From contig JAHLKH010000051.1 of NCBI GenBank assembly GCA_025526915.1, positions 1-64,000 on the forward strand: 64,000 nucleotides of DNA. The letters run 5' to 3'. Shown one piece after another: positions 1-10,354 of the stretch. The notes beneath the pieces were generated by a model that saw only the letters and a list, made by a program, of their open reading frames with translations, ran no database searches and was not told the DNA's origin. A program made the translations under genes and the position numbers. This stretch comes from Entophlyctis helioformis (taxonomy: Eukaryota > Chytridiomycota > Chytridiomycetes > Chytridiales > Chytriomycetaceae). Within the stretch, counting starts at the first letter, position 1; every line of letters begins with the position of its first letter.

Positions 1-1663
1 CTGCTCTCCACAATCTCCGATCAAGACGCTCATGGTTGCTTGCAGGCGTGGGAGTGCGGGCGATTGACGTGAGCCTCCTGCCATTGCCGAGCATGTCATC
101 TGCAATCCACGCGCGGACGTCACGTCACATCCAGCCACACCACGGCCACGCGCCTCTCAACGCCCTGCTCTCCCTGCCCTCCACGGCCGCCAGACCCACG
201 CCACCGGAATCGACAACTCCTGACGCAGCAAATCGGAGTTGGCCATGAGCAGCACGACAGCCAACTCCGCCTGCTGCCTATCCATGCGTCGCTTAGTCGG
301 TCCCACCAATGCTCTTGACACAGCGGCCTGTGCGAAACGGGCATGCGAAAGCGCTTGGATATTGGCAACTGCCAGTTGACAGGCAGAGAAGCCGACGTAT
401 AAGCACCACGGCAGAGAAGCAACTGCTTCGAGAGCCGACCTGCACGAGCAGAATGCTCGCCGTGGCTCTGGGTCGAGACGCCACAGATGCCACAGATACG
501 CCAGAAGCCGCCGACGCCCAATGCGCACATCCACCAGCCAGCGACGAGCGACACAAGCGACACCAGCAACAACGGCGAGCGGGCCGGGCCGCAGTCTACA
601 CAGGCCGACCGCCGCTTCTGTCCTGACGGCCATGGCCAAGATGGACACGACAGACGGCCGCTGCATGTGTACCGACTCGCCCCACCAATGCTGCGCTGCT
701 CCTGCGCTGCTCCTACGCTGCTCCTGCCCAAGCAGAACTCCGCTGTTGCTTCTGAAAACACCGTTCTCACACCCTCATGCCCTTGTGCACCAATGCATTC
801 ATGCACCAACACATTCAGCAGCGCTCTCTGGTCGAGCTGTTTGGCTGCCCTCACGGCCTGCATCTGCAGCAGCAGCAGTAGCAGCAGCGTCTTGCGGCGG
901 TGCTGCTCCAGTATGCGCTGCCAGTCGCACGCATATCTGCCTGCGCGACCGTGAGCAGCTCCAAAAGCATGGGCCCGGCCTGCCTGCCCCCAATTCTTGG
1001 CTCGGCAGCAGCAGCAGCCAAAACAGCGAGCCAGAATATTGGCAAGACGACGGAATTGGAAAACACCTCTCGAGACGCCCGTCAACGGCGCACCCGCCAA
1101 ACAGCACGGCCCAGACCCAGATGCTCAGAGTGGGATGCCATATCTACCGTGTCTATCGCCTGGCGTCGACTAGACTTGTGGTCTCTGCATTTCCCGCATC
1201 AAGCAAGTAGAGAGCGTGCAGGGCTTGTCAGCCAGCTCTCCGACGCGCCAGACGCATCTCAGACACATCTCAGACGCCGCACAGACGCCTCACAGACGCC
1301 TCACAGACGCCTCACAGACGCCTCTCAGACGCCTCTCAGACGTCTACAAACGTGGAGACAAACGTGGAGACAAACGTGGCGACAAAAGCAAACGTCAGGG
1401 GCAAAGAGCAGCCGGCATGAGATGAGATGTGATGTAATGAATGCGTTGTAATGTGACGTGATACAATGTGATAGATGCGACATCATTTGTTTAAACGGCC
1501 ATACCCGCCGCGTTTGTATGCCTCGTAGTGTGACGACACGTTTATACTGTACCAGACGCGGCAGTATGCATCGCACGCCTTGGCAGACGTCTGGGAGAAG
1601 GCGTCCTGCTGCTGAATACATTGGATCCACGCGAGATCTGTGTCTTGCCCTGACCCGCCTAAC
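1..1663. other. No supported gene; low-complexity sequence
   Basis: Nothing here matches a family I recognise. The longest open frame runs on the minus strand from 1100 to 120 (326 codons). It is rich in Cys, Arg, Trp and Leu, has overlapping open frames on both strands, and shows no domain, so it looks like a by-product of high GC content. Two short tandem repeats lie at 1258-1384. Confidence 0.5.
1258..1384. repeat. Two adjacent minisatellites
   Basis: From about 1258 to 1340 a unit of about 11 bases (CAGACGCCTCA and variants) repeats at least seven times. From about 1348 to 1384 a 12-base unit (GTGGAGACAAAC, with one variant) repeats three times. No gene is supported around them. Confidence 0.8.
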
Positions 1664-1994
1664 ATGATCGCTGTGATCGCCGTGATCGTGCTGGCCGTGC
1701 TGGCCGTGGTGGTGGCCTCTGTGAGTACTGCGCAAACACAACCACTGTAGCCCGAACCTATCCAATGCAGACACAGGTAATGAACTCATGTAAACTAAGA
1801 CCACCAGACCCTTAAACTGCCGTCCAAGTTGATACTGACGACTTCTGTCCACACTGCTTTGAATGTAGTCTTGTCAAGATTGCCCTTGTTGCCCAGCAGG
1901 CCATATTCAAGCAGAGTGTGATGTCCAGCAGCCTTTTGGATCATGGAATACACCTAAGCCGGCTTGCAGTCTCAGTGTCTGCTGCAGAACGTGA
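1664..1994 (+). CDS. Candidate small secreted eight-cysteine peptide, two exons
   Basis: I propose a 60-residue protein from two exons, 1664-1720 and 1869-1994. The 148-base intron has a GTGAGT donor and a TAG acceptor after a pyrimidine-rich stretch. Exon 1 encodes 19 residues that are almost all Ile, Val, Leu and Ala, a typical signal peptide core. Exon 2 joins in phase 0 and encodes 41 residues with eight cysteines spaced C-x2-C-x-CC-x8-C-x15-C-x4-CC, ending at TGA 1992-1994. The junction falls where signal cleavage would be expected, between the Ala-Ser end of exon 1 and the first cysteine. I do not recognise the family; the spacing is not that of hydrophobins. It converges on the LRR gene, with a gap of about 150 bases. 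Function unknown; the splice is inferred. Confidence 0.45.
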
Positions 1995-2146
1995 CGTTGG
2001 TCGTTGACAGAGTGAGGCATCTGTTGCTGGATTTGCTCAACTCGCTGATCTGTAGCGCAGCTTGCACAAATGGGAAAGGTTCAACACACTCTCTTTATTC
2101 GCGTCTTGTGACATGCTTCCGACAATCCATTGAGGCCAACCCTGAG

Positions 2147-4183
2147 TCACAGTGTCATTTGCTTCTGTCTGCGTCTCCACAGCAGCACCGTCCAAGTCAT
2201 TGCAAACACTGACATGACCAGAATGATAGACAGGATGATTGGTGAAAGACTGCTGACAGTGTGCCCATAGATGGTACTCATGATGTCATCTTTTGCTGGC
2301 AAGTCTGCATCCGTGGTATCAGATCCCACAATCTTGAAAGCAGGATGAATGTTGGCTATTTTGCTTGAAGCGGCGTCTTTGGTTGTGGTAGAGCCTGTGT
2401 GCAGCCTCCAGTGTCAGCAGCATCGCTTACATCCAAATGCGAAACAATAGCCACATGTACATACATGGCCTCTGTATACCACAACGATATCCAACGCCCC
2501 AAGGAAGACACATGTCTGTGCCAGTTCCATAACATTGCAAGGAAGCTTCTGCAAAAAACTGATTCAGTGGCCCACTCATTCCCATGTTGTTACTAAAATT
2601 GCTGTACAACAGCCAGATGTACGTCAGCATGAAACCACCAACATGCACACATCAATAGCGATGCTTACAAGTATCTTAAGGTATGATGGCCATATATTCC
2701 AGCAGGGATTGAGCCAGTCAACTGGTTGTTATCAATGTAGCTGCGTTGCAATTGGTAAGTGTCAAGTGGAGCAATTCTCAGCAAGGCTTCACTCACAGGT
2801 TCTGGAGGAGACTTGAATTGCCTAAACGGTCTGGGATCATGCCGGAAAGCTGGTTGTAACTAAGACGGCTGCATTGAATGTGTTTAGCATCAGGCTCTTC
2901 TGCAGCAATAGCATGGCCGTGCGCGTACTTACATGGTCCGCAGGTTAACAAGGCTGCCAATACTATCTGGGATCATACCAGACAGCTGGTTGTTATTGAG
3001 GTCACTACATTGGATGTGTTTAGCATCCGGCTCCTCTGTAGTGTGGCATGGCCGCATTGGTACTCACAGTGTCCACAGGTTAACAAGGCTGCCAATACTA
3101 TCTGGGATCGGTCCAGACAGCTGGTTGTTATTGAGGCCACTGCATTGAACATGTTTAGCATCCAGCTCTTCTGCAGCAACAGCATGGCCGTGCATGTACT
3201 CACAGTGTCTGCAGGTTAACAAGGCTGCCAATACTATCTGGGATCGGTCCAGACAGCTGGTTGTTATTGAGGCCACTGCATTGAACATGTTTAGCATCCA
3301 GCTCTTCTGCAGCAACAGCATGGCCGTGCATGTACTCACAGTGTCTGCAGGTTAACAAGGCTGCCAATACTATCTGGGATCGGCCCAGACAGCTGGTTGT
3401 TATTGAGGTCACTACATTGAACATGTTTAGCATCCAGCTCTTCTGCAGCAACAGCATGGCTGTGCGCGTACTCACAGTGTCTGCAGGTTAACAAGGCTGC
3501 CAATACTATCTGGGATTGGCCCAGTCAGCTGGTTGTTGGCCAGGTTCCTTGTACATGACGGTTGTGAGTATCCAGTGATGAATCAGATCGATACAGATGA
3601 CACAACTTACAGAAATGCAAGGTCAGTCAAGTTGCCGAGATTTGATGGGATTGGACCAGACAACTTGTTGTTGGCCAAGTTGCTGTCAGCAACATGCGAT
3701 TAGCATGGTTGGATTGAGCGCATCATGCATCAAGTAGAGCCAACACCTACATGTAGACCAGGTTCTCCATACTTCCCAGCCACATTGGGATAGGTTCCTG
3801 AATCGCACAGTTTTGCAGATTGCTGCACATTAAAGAAGCATCCATTGCATGTCAGGCTCATGTCTGAATACCAAAAGTGCATCAAAGAAGTGGGCCATAC
3901 TTACAGGGACGTGAGTGCAGTCAATCTGCTCAAATTTGGAAATGATGGAGAATAGGCTTGATTTGGAAGGTTTCTGGAGTGCGCAAGATGGGTGTGCTGT
4001 GAGTTTCACTCATCCTATCAACTATAGACGAGAGTCATTGATGGCTTACAGCTGCGTGACACGGTTGTTGGTGCAGTATACTGTATGCTCCAGAGACTCA
4101 TCACAGCAGGTGCCAAAGATTGTGCCTGAGAAGCGTCCTGGAAAGGCTGCTGCGAGATTGATGCAGTCAGATATGAGACTCAT
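2147..4183 (-). CDS. LRR single-pass membrane protein with amplified repeat exons
   Basis: Reading leftward, the exon at about 4183-4065 encodes an N-terminal LRR cap (DC..., CC pair, then NRVTQL). At least eight LRR exons follow, most near 72 nt, each one 24-residue repeat of the type LNNNQLSGPIPDSIGSLVNL. A Cys-containing C-cap lies near 2600-2467 (CYGTGTDMC, then CGIQRPC). The last exon (about 2338-2147) carries a hydrophobic segment of about 25 residues followed by RRR and a short tail ending at TGA. Introns fall in phase 2 after the CT of a conserved Leu codon. The protein probably sits at the cell surface with LRRs outside. The Met at 4183 lies only six residues before the cap and there is no signal peptide in this exon, so a separate upstream signal exon is likely. 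The ligand cannot be predicted. Confidence 0.7.
2933..3547 (-). repeat. Five tandem 135-136 bp exon-intron units, each one LRR
   Basis: Exons at 2933-3004, 3068-3139, 3204-3275, 3340-3411 and 3476-3547 are near-identical 72-mers separated by near-identical introns of about 64 bases. Both introns and exons are conserved between units, so whole exon-intron units were duplicated. Neighbouring LRR exons at about 2700-2900 and 3620-3830 are more diverged. Confidence 0.9.
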
Positions 4184-4750
4184 GCTGGCGGTTCAGTGAG
4201 CTTGATGAGTTGTCTTGGTCAGTTTGTCAGGAACCAGCAGTCGCGCGATTTCAGAAGGGCAATGCAAGACGTCAGCAGGTGCAGCAGAGCAGATAATGAA
4301 TCAAGTGAGGCAGCACTGTCCATACGACGAGACAGACGTTGCGTTTTGCATACTGCTGGCATGCCATATGTTGAGTGGATGCTCTGCAGCAGCTGACTGG
4401 CACAGCCGCTGCTGATACACGCGGTTTCCATGCCATGCCATGTGGTTGAGCAGCAAACATGGCTCACGCGAAACAGAACCATGGCCCACACAGCATGGCA
4501 TGGAATGCATCACATTGGCATAGAGCGCAGTGACCCCAACAGCATCAAACAGGCAGACCAGTCTACAGTTGGAGCATGCGGCAGCCGCCTCACACAGCAC
4601 CAGCCGAACGCAACACACCTGGAGCCACTCAACTGTTTTCAGGACAACGGCACTTTGCTATTGTCAATGATTCCAGCTCGGATGGTCTCTGCTTTCAATG
4701 CAAAACGCACACAAGAGCCACAACGCGAAGCCAAAGATCTCAGCTGCGTG
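4184..4750. other. No supported gene
   Basis: This stretch lies upstream of the LRR gene's N-cap exon. It may hold that gene's promoter and a signal-peptide exon, but I could not identify one with convincing splice sites. Confidence 0.4.
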
Positions 4751-5130
4751 AGCTCAACACAATGAGAAGCATTGACAGGGTCCCATCCACAACAAGCAGC
4801 ACGCCGTGGAATGCCCAGTCGTGCTGGCCCAGCCATCACCAGCACATCGCCACTCTGCAGCAGCAGTCTCGCAGGCACCTCGTCGCAAGTCTCGCCTCCA
4901 AACAGCAGCACAGAGTCCAGCCCCACAGAGACACTGACGAGCGTGCTGTCCATGTCGATTTGCTGCGGTCCTGGTGCGCCATGAGAGTTCGCCAGGATGG
5001 CACAGGCTGGCGATGCCTGCCTCTGGTCGCCATCGGCCGGCTGTGCATCCAGTGAGCAGTGCGAGAATAGCCACCACGGCATGTGCCATGGATGCAGTGA
5101 GGGACGGAAAGGGCGGTCGGCGGTCCAAGG
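4750..5130 (-). pseudogene. Broken AlkB-type dioxygenase domain
   Basis: Across three minus-strand frames the pieces of an AlkB (Fe(II)/2-oxoglutarate dioxygenase) core appear in order. Around 5010-4970 is PEAGIASLCHPG then LMAHQDRS, the H-x-D iron-ligand motif. From about 4960 to 4825 is IDMDSTLVSVSVGL, then SVLLFGGE, then SGDVLVMAGPARL. At about 4820-4800 in another frame is AFHGV, which contains the distal iron-ligand His. Three one-base offsets separate the pieces (near 4990, 4960 and 4820). AlkB proteins reverse alkylation damage in nucleic acids. The Arg residues that normally bind 2-oxoglutarate further on (RxNxTxR) were not found. Either the gene is decaying or the sequence carries indel errors; errors alone would not explain the missing C-terminal motif. 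Confidence 0.65.
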
Positions 5131-5474
5131 AAGCACGGCTTGATCATCCAGATGCACTGGTATGCAAGTGTGATCCATCGCAGACGCAGCATGGCAGCTG
5201 TTGCCGCCACTGGCTCAGTCGATCTCATGGCGACTGTTGGTGGATCTGTGAGCAGGGCTGGGTTGCTGCTGTCACTCTTGCCGTGCTTGCCATGAGCGTC
5301 GTCGTTGCTGCATGGCTGCGTATCACTGCTGGTGGGCTGTGCGACACTGCAGCATGCATGGCAGTGTGCGACTCGTCAAGGCAGCAAGTGCACTGTGCAC
5401 CAGCATCACCATCAGACACGCTACACGATGCTCACTTGTCGCACATCTCGGCATCGCATCGCAGATCAGCCGCA
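5130..5474. other. Intergenic, nothing assigned
   Basis: Sequence between the AlkB remnant (-) and the first F-box-like/ankyrin gene (+). A short hydrophobic stretch (GWVAAVTLAVLAMSVVVAAW) is readable on the plus strand near 5260-5320 but belongs to no convincing gene model. Confidence 0.35.
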
Positions 5475-6821
5475 ATGAGCCAAGTGATGCCAGCGAGCGA
5501 TGCAAGCAACAAGCGACTGGGCAGCAGCAGCAGCAGCGACGCGTGGACAGCCAGACGCTGCACGACACTGTGGCTGCTGTGAACGACGCTCTTGTGGCTG
5601 CTGGCCGCACAGACCTCGTGCCTCGCTTCGCTGCTCTTGTGCGTCTCCTGCCACTGCACTGCACCAACAGCCGCCTGTCGAGCAGCCGCAGCAACAGCCA
5701 CAGCCGTGCCCTGTGACTGCCGCTGTCACAGCCGACTGCCAGCAGCCGCTACACAGAGGCTGCCCGGCTGCAGGCTGGCCGTGCCGTCAAGGCAACCGAC
5801 TGGTGGACGCTGTATCCGCACGAGCTGAAAGCCAAGATCCTGCGGCATGCCGGCCCGCTCACGCAGCTGCTGTGCGGCCATCTCGACGTCGCCAAGATGG
5901 ACGACGATGCCAAGCGAGCGCTGGGGTCGATGCCTTCAAGCAGGACTGGCAGGGCGATCTGGCCTGCTTCCGGACGCTGATCTGCTTCCCAGGACTTTGC
6001 GCACGTCAGCAGCCGCAGCATGTACCATCGGCTGTGGGAACGCTTTCCCTATGACGACTGTATGACGACTCCTCTGACGACAAACGCAATGGGCTGTGCA
6101 CGATCCCGATGCGGCACATGTGGCTCGACAGCCTTCCGCTCTTGCACACGAAGACCTTGCCAGGGTTGCCGTCGAAGGCGATCACGCGTTCCTCGAGTAC
6201 ATGCTGGACAAGAAGCTCATCCCGCTGGAGGCAGCTGGCTCAGAATGCCGTATCGATTTCGCAGCATATTATGGGTCTCTCGGTGTCATCAAGATGCTGT
6301 CGGCCAGAGGCGCGAAAGCGACAGTAGATGCCATGGACAATGCGGCATGTAAGGGCCATCTCGACACGGTCAAGTGGCTCCACGAGCATCGGACGGAGGG
6401 ATGCACGACTCTGGCGATGGATTGGGCAGCAGAAATGGGGCAACTGCATATCATCCAGTGGATGCACGAGCATCGAGAGGAAGGATGCACGGCTTGGGCG
6501 ATGAACGGGGCTTCACAAGGAGGGCATCTGGAGGTCGTGCAGTGGCTGCATGCCAACCGACGCGAGGGATGCACGACCAAGGCGATGGATAACGCAGCCA
6601 CGTATGGGCGTCTCAACGTTGTGCAGTGGCTGCTTGCCAACCGCACCGAGGGTTTCACGTTTAAGGCGATTGCAGATGCTGCGAATGACGACATTGCACG
6701 GCTTCTCGCCCAATCGCTGACAGCGGAGCAGCGTGCTGTCATGGTTTGTGATGCCAGACGTACTGGCATACATGACTTTAAGCGTCGTCTTGCCAGTCTG
6801 CTGGACGAGCATGCTGAATGA
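5475..6821 (+). CDS. F-box-like/ankyrin-repeat protein, 5' half frame-broken
   Basis: The 3' part (6096-6821) is one clean frame with ankyrin-type repeats of about 34 residues (for example GHLDTVKWLHEHRTEGCTTL), ending HAE-stop. The 5' part encodes the helix found in its paralogues (WWTLYPHELKAKILRHAGPL near 5800, then FKQDWQGDLACF near 5940 and SRSMYHRLWERFPYDD near 6020), but these lie in different frames with breaks near 5930, 5992 and 6060-6096. The WxxLPxEL pattern resembles an F-box; such proteins often act as SCF ubiquitin-ligase adaptors, with ankyrin repeats binding the substrate. That role is inferred. The start is uncertain: a Met at 5475 or 5490 fits the short Ser/Ala-rich leader of the paralogues. 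It could be a pseudogene or an intact gene with assembly errors. Confidence 0.6.
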
Positions 6822-7271
6822 ATGGCTTGACTTGTGTTTGAGCTCCAATGTCCATACTTGGGAGGCTGCTTGTGCGATCGTCTGTGTGTGACAAGCGACA
6901 AACGCGACCAGCAACGCGATCCTTGCCACAGCCATCATCCACGTCATGCAAGTCAAGCGATGCATCCATCACATCCATCCCACAACCAGCTGTTGCTGTG
7001 ACGACTGGACCGTCTTAGCCATCTCAGGCAGACTCTGCATATCGAGGGCCGAAGAGACAGGGTTATCAACCAATGAATACGACCATCCCTGTCTCGACAT
7101 TCGCCTTCTCTTTTGGTCGCCTTTGTTTTGCTTGTCTCGACTGTCTGCTTCACACCATTCTCTGTCCTCATGAGCATCTCGCATGCAATGCCCTGACAGT
7201 CTGCCCTTCTCAAGGCTTCATCTGTGCTGCGATTGCCTGGCGACGCCTCAATCCAGAACAATGTCACTTTA
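6822..7271. other. Convergent intergenic spacer
   Basis: About 450 bases between the ends of two convergent ankyrin genes. No coding exon, repeat or RNA gene is recognisable. It presumably holds both 3' ends. Confidence 0.5.
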
Positions 7272-9076
7272 TTAGGCAGCAGCCGATTCCTTCTTCTTGG
7301 AAACAACATGCTTCAGACGTTCAGCAAGAATGGGACATCCACCTTTGCGTCTGGCCTTTCGAAGCAGCTTCAACACACGCGCAAGGGGCAGGCTGTCCAG
7401 CAATAAGTTGACAACGGCGTCATTCTGTGCTCGACGGAGTGCCTTGAGTGTGAAGGGGCAACCACTCGCGACAAGGAAGCGTACCACATGCAGATGCCCA
7501 TTACCAACTGCATCATCAATAGCGTTTGCAGAACACCCTTCCGTGCGGTTGGCATGCAGCCACTCCACAACGTGCAAAAGTCCATTACCGGCTGCACGAT
7601 CCATCGCCTTTGTTGTACATCCCTCCGCCCGGTTGGCATGCAGCCATTGCACAATATCCAGATGTCCTTCACCAGCTGCGCCATCCATCGCCTTTGTCGT
7701 GCATCCTTCGGTGCGGTTGGCATGCAGCCATTGCACAATATCCAGATGGCCGTATGTAGCCGCATAATTCATCGCCTTTGCTGTGCATCCTTCGGTACGG
7801 TTGGAATGCAGCCATTGCACCACGTGCAGATGTCCATTTTCTGCTGCATAATTCATCGCATCTGTTGGCATCCTTTGGTGCGGTTGGCATTCAGCCACTT
7901 GATTACATCGAGGGAGCCGCTCATGGCCGCATTATCCATCGCACCTGTTGTGCATCCTTCAGTGCGGTTGGCATGCAGCCACTGTACAACATGTAGAAAA
8001 CCTTGAGTTGCTGCCACATCCATGGCATGATACGAGCACCGTCTGTTGCCTGCATCGTGCAGCATCTTGAGAATGTCGAGGTGGCCAAACCAAGCAGCCA
8101 GATCCATCGCTATGAATCCATCATAAATCTTGAACTTCTTGAGATTGATGCCATGGTGCGCAACAAGGTGCTTGAGAAGGCCGGCATGGCCAAACTTGAT
8201 CGCGAGCCAGCCAAGAGCGATCGGATACGAGAAGTCGATGAGATCAAACCAGCAGTTGCGCATGGGGGTGTGGCGGAGGCGAGCACGTTTGAAGAGATCA
8301 GGTGGGCGGAAGATGTCGGTCTCATAGTGGTTGCGACGAACAGCAAGGTTGTCGTTGTCGTCGTCTGCGCTGGCTTGGTCTGGAAAGCGAATGCACAGAC
8401 GGTTGTACATGGACCGAGAGACCGGCAGCGACCGCATGCTGACAGAAGGGTCACTCTCGAAGTTATCAACCTCGCCTGCAAAGAGATTGACATCGGGCAG
8501 CAGATCCAGGTCGCCTTGCCAGTCTTGGGCGATGGCATCGGTCCACAGCGCTTCGACGGTCGCTTTCGTGAGGCTGCTCTTGTCGCCGAGCAGGTCGTTG
8601 ACGAAGAGCGTGAGCGGGCCGGCTGCCTTGAGGATCATGAGCTGGAGCTCGTATGGGAGTGTGTCCCATCGGCTTGCGTCTGGATCGATGCCAGCGAGAA
8701 CGAGCAGACGGCGACGGACAGTGGATGGCATCCAGTCCCACCAGCTGTGGCCAGGCGGCAGTTCACGCAGCGGAAGAGCGACGAAGACGACGGCCGCAGA
8801 TGGCTGAGGAGCGGCAGCGAGTGGTGTTGGGACGGCCGAGACAGCCAGCGAGTCGTGCAGAGCAGCGAGGGCGGCAGCGACGGTCTGGTATGCGGCAATG
8901 GCAGACTGGACAGCAGCGGCTGCATCAGACACTGCGCTGGCTGTTGGTGACGCAGCAGCAGCAGCCGTCTTGACGGCTGAGTCGGCAGTGGCAGCGGCAG
9001 CCAGTGCAGCGTGTGCAGCCTGCGTGACGGCAGCAGCAGCAGGCGGCTGCTTGACGTTGCGTCGCTTGCTGGGCAT
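7272..9076 (-). CDS. F-box-like/ankyrin-repeat protein
   Basis: The start is placed at 9076 (MPSKRRNVKQPP) because the same start is conserved in the partial copy at 49278. An Ala-rich leader of about 120 residues is followed by the F-box-like motif (WDTLPYELQLMILKAAGPL, near 8690-8630), a conserved block (AIAQDWQGDLDLLPD, then SRSMYNRLCIRFPD, then NCWFDLIDFSYPIALGWLAI), and about nine ankyrin-type repeats with the signature HANRTEGCTTxAMDxAA. The end is SKKKESAAA-stop. One frame break lies near 7865, inside a repeat, where a single missing base would restore the pattern in the Cys-Thr-x-Ala-Met consensus. Likely a substrate-binding adaptor in ubiquitin ligation, inferred from architecture. 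The nearest paralogues are at 5475-6821, 48683-49278, 52530-52720 and 61724-63476. Confidence 0.7.
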
Positions 9077-9885
9077 GTCGCTGTGCTGCTCAGTTGGTCG
9101 GTCGGTCGGTTGGTCGGTCGGTCTGTTGGCGGCAAAGCGCGATGCTCGATGCGTGCCACGACGACGCGATGAGATGGCGAGCCACTCGTGCATCTGCCAA
9201 CAGAGCAGCGACCGTGCCGACAGATGTGCAGTGTTTGCCGAGTATCGAGTCTGCTGCAAGGCCGTGATCACGCAGAGCCATCAGACAGACTCAGAGGATG
9301 AAAAGCCACTGTATTCATATGACTGGCGATGCATCAAGTCACAGATCGCAATGGAATCAGCCTGTGTGAGGTGCCTTGAAGACAGCGCGCGAGTGTCAGT
9401 GACATGCAATGCGCACGGCAGAGTGGCTGATCTGGAGCAGTGGCTTGCATTTTCGAGAGTGCAGTCAAGTTCTGGGACGATGCAGGAATCTTGCCCGAGA
9501 GTTGGCAGTTTTGGAGCGACCTGTGTATCGAACGAGGAGGCTCGGTTCAGTGCATCAGGCAAGCCAGGCAGCAGGCATGACTATGGAGGACTTACAGACG
9601 AAAGAGACGGATCAAGTTACCAATGGATTCGGGGATTGGGCCAGTGATCGTGTTGTTGCTCATACGGCTGCATTCAAGAGTGTCAGGAGGTCAGCGTCGC
9701 AGCTTGTTGTGCAACGCAATGGCTGGATGGATGGACATACAGGGAATCGAGACGTGACGGACGGCCGATGTTCTCGGGGATCGGGACAGTCAGCTTGTTG
9801 TTTGAAGCGCGACTGGTGGTCCAAAAGTCTGCAGAGAACTCAAGCGTCTGCTCCAGTCTCGTCGGCCATCCTGTGCACGTCTAGC
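8545..9885. repeat. Segmental duplication, copy 1 (partner at 48683-50530)
   Basis: Sequence is closely similar to 48683-49530 (F-box-like gene 5' half plus its upstream flank with GGTCGGT repeats) and then to 50080-50530 (LRR exons). Order and orientation match. About 550 bases present in the partner, which encode the LRR gene's C-cap, stalk and membrane segment, are missing here near 9340-9390. Confidence 0.85.
9400..9885 (-). pseudogene. LRR gene remnant, three repeats
   Basis: Minus-strand LRR exons are readable at about 9825-9750 (SNNKLTVPIPENIGRPSRL), 9665-9595 (SNNTITGPIPESIGNLIRL, followed by a GTAAGT donor) and 9530-9450 (QNCQLSGKIPASSQNLTAL). They correspond one to one to exons of the complete LRR-TM gene at 49552-51566. 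There is no N-cap, C-cap or membrane segment, so this is a fragment left after partial duplication or deletion. Confidence 0.7.
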
Positions 9886-9938
9886 AACGTGTGATGCCTC
9901 ATTTCGCACTTTGCCCTGCTGTCTCAACACGAGCTGCA

Positions 9939-10320
9939 ATGGACGTGAGTCGTTCGTGGCTGGATGCTCGTGGTGGAGCCAGACCAAAGTGTGCCAGCCA
10001 AGACCCATGTAGCACCCGACTGACTGGCATGCACATCTCGTCCAACCCTCTGCGCACACACACACACACACACACACACCAACGCTCTGGCACACTGCGT
10101 CGCACAGCCTGGGCTTGGGCGTGAGATCTTTGGTGACGATTCGGACGACGAAGCCTACAACGGGCCTAGCGCTGTGGCCGACGAGGGTGTGTGAGACACT
10201 GCCGGCAGTGGCGCCATGTTCTGCTGCTTCTGGCGCTGCTCTGAACCAGCCTCTCCCTGGCTTGCACCGTCATTGTTTGTCCGGCATGCAATAGGCGCAG
10301 GGTCACCGCCATACTCGCCT

Positions 10321-10354
<34 letters not shown>

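Noticed and set aside
120..1100. 326-codon minus-strand open frame
   Set aside because: The composition is erratic (Cys, Trp, Arg, Leu), other frames over the same bases are also open, and no motif or splice support was found. GC-rich DNA here often gives long chance frames.
2933..3547. CRISPR-like array of regularly spaced repeats
   Set aside because: The 136 bp periodicity comes from LRR exons and introns. The exon part is translated in phase with flanking LRR exons, there are no unique spacers, and the genome is eukaryotic.
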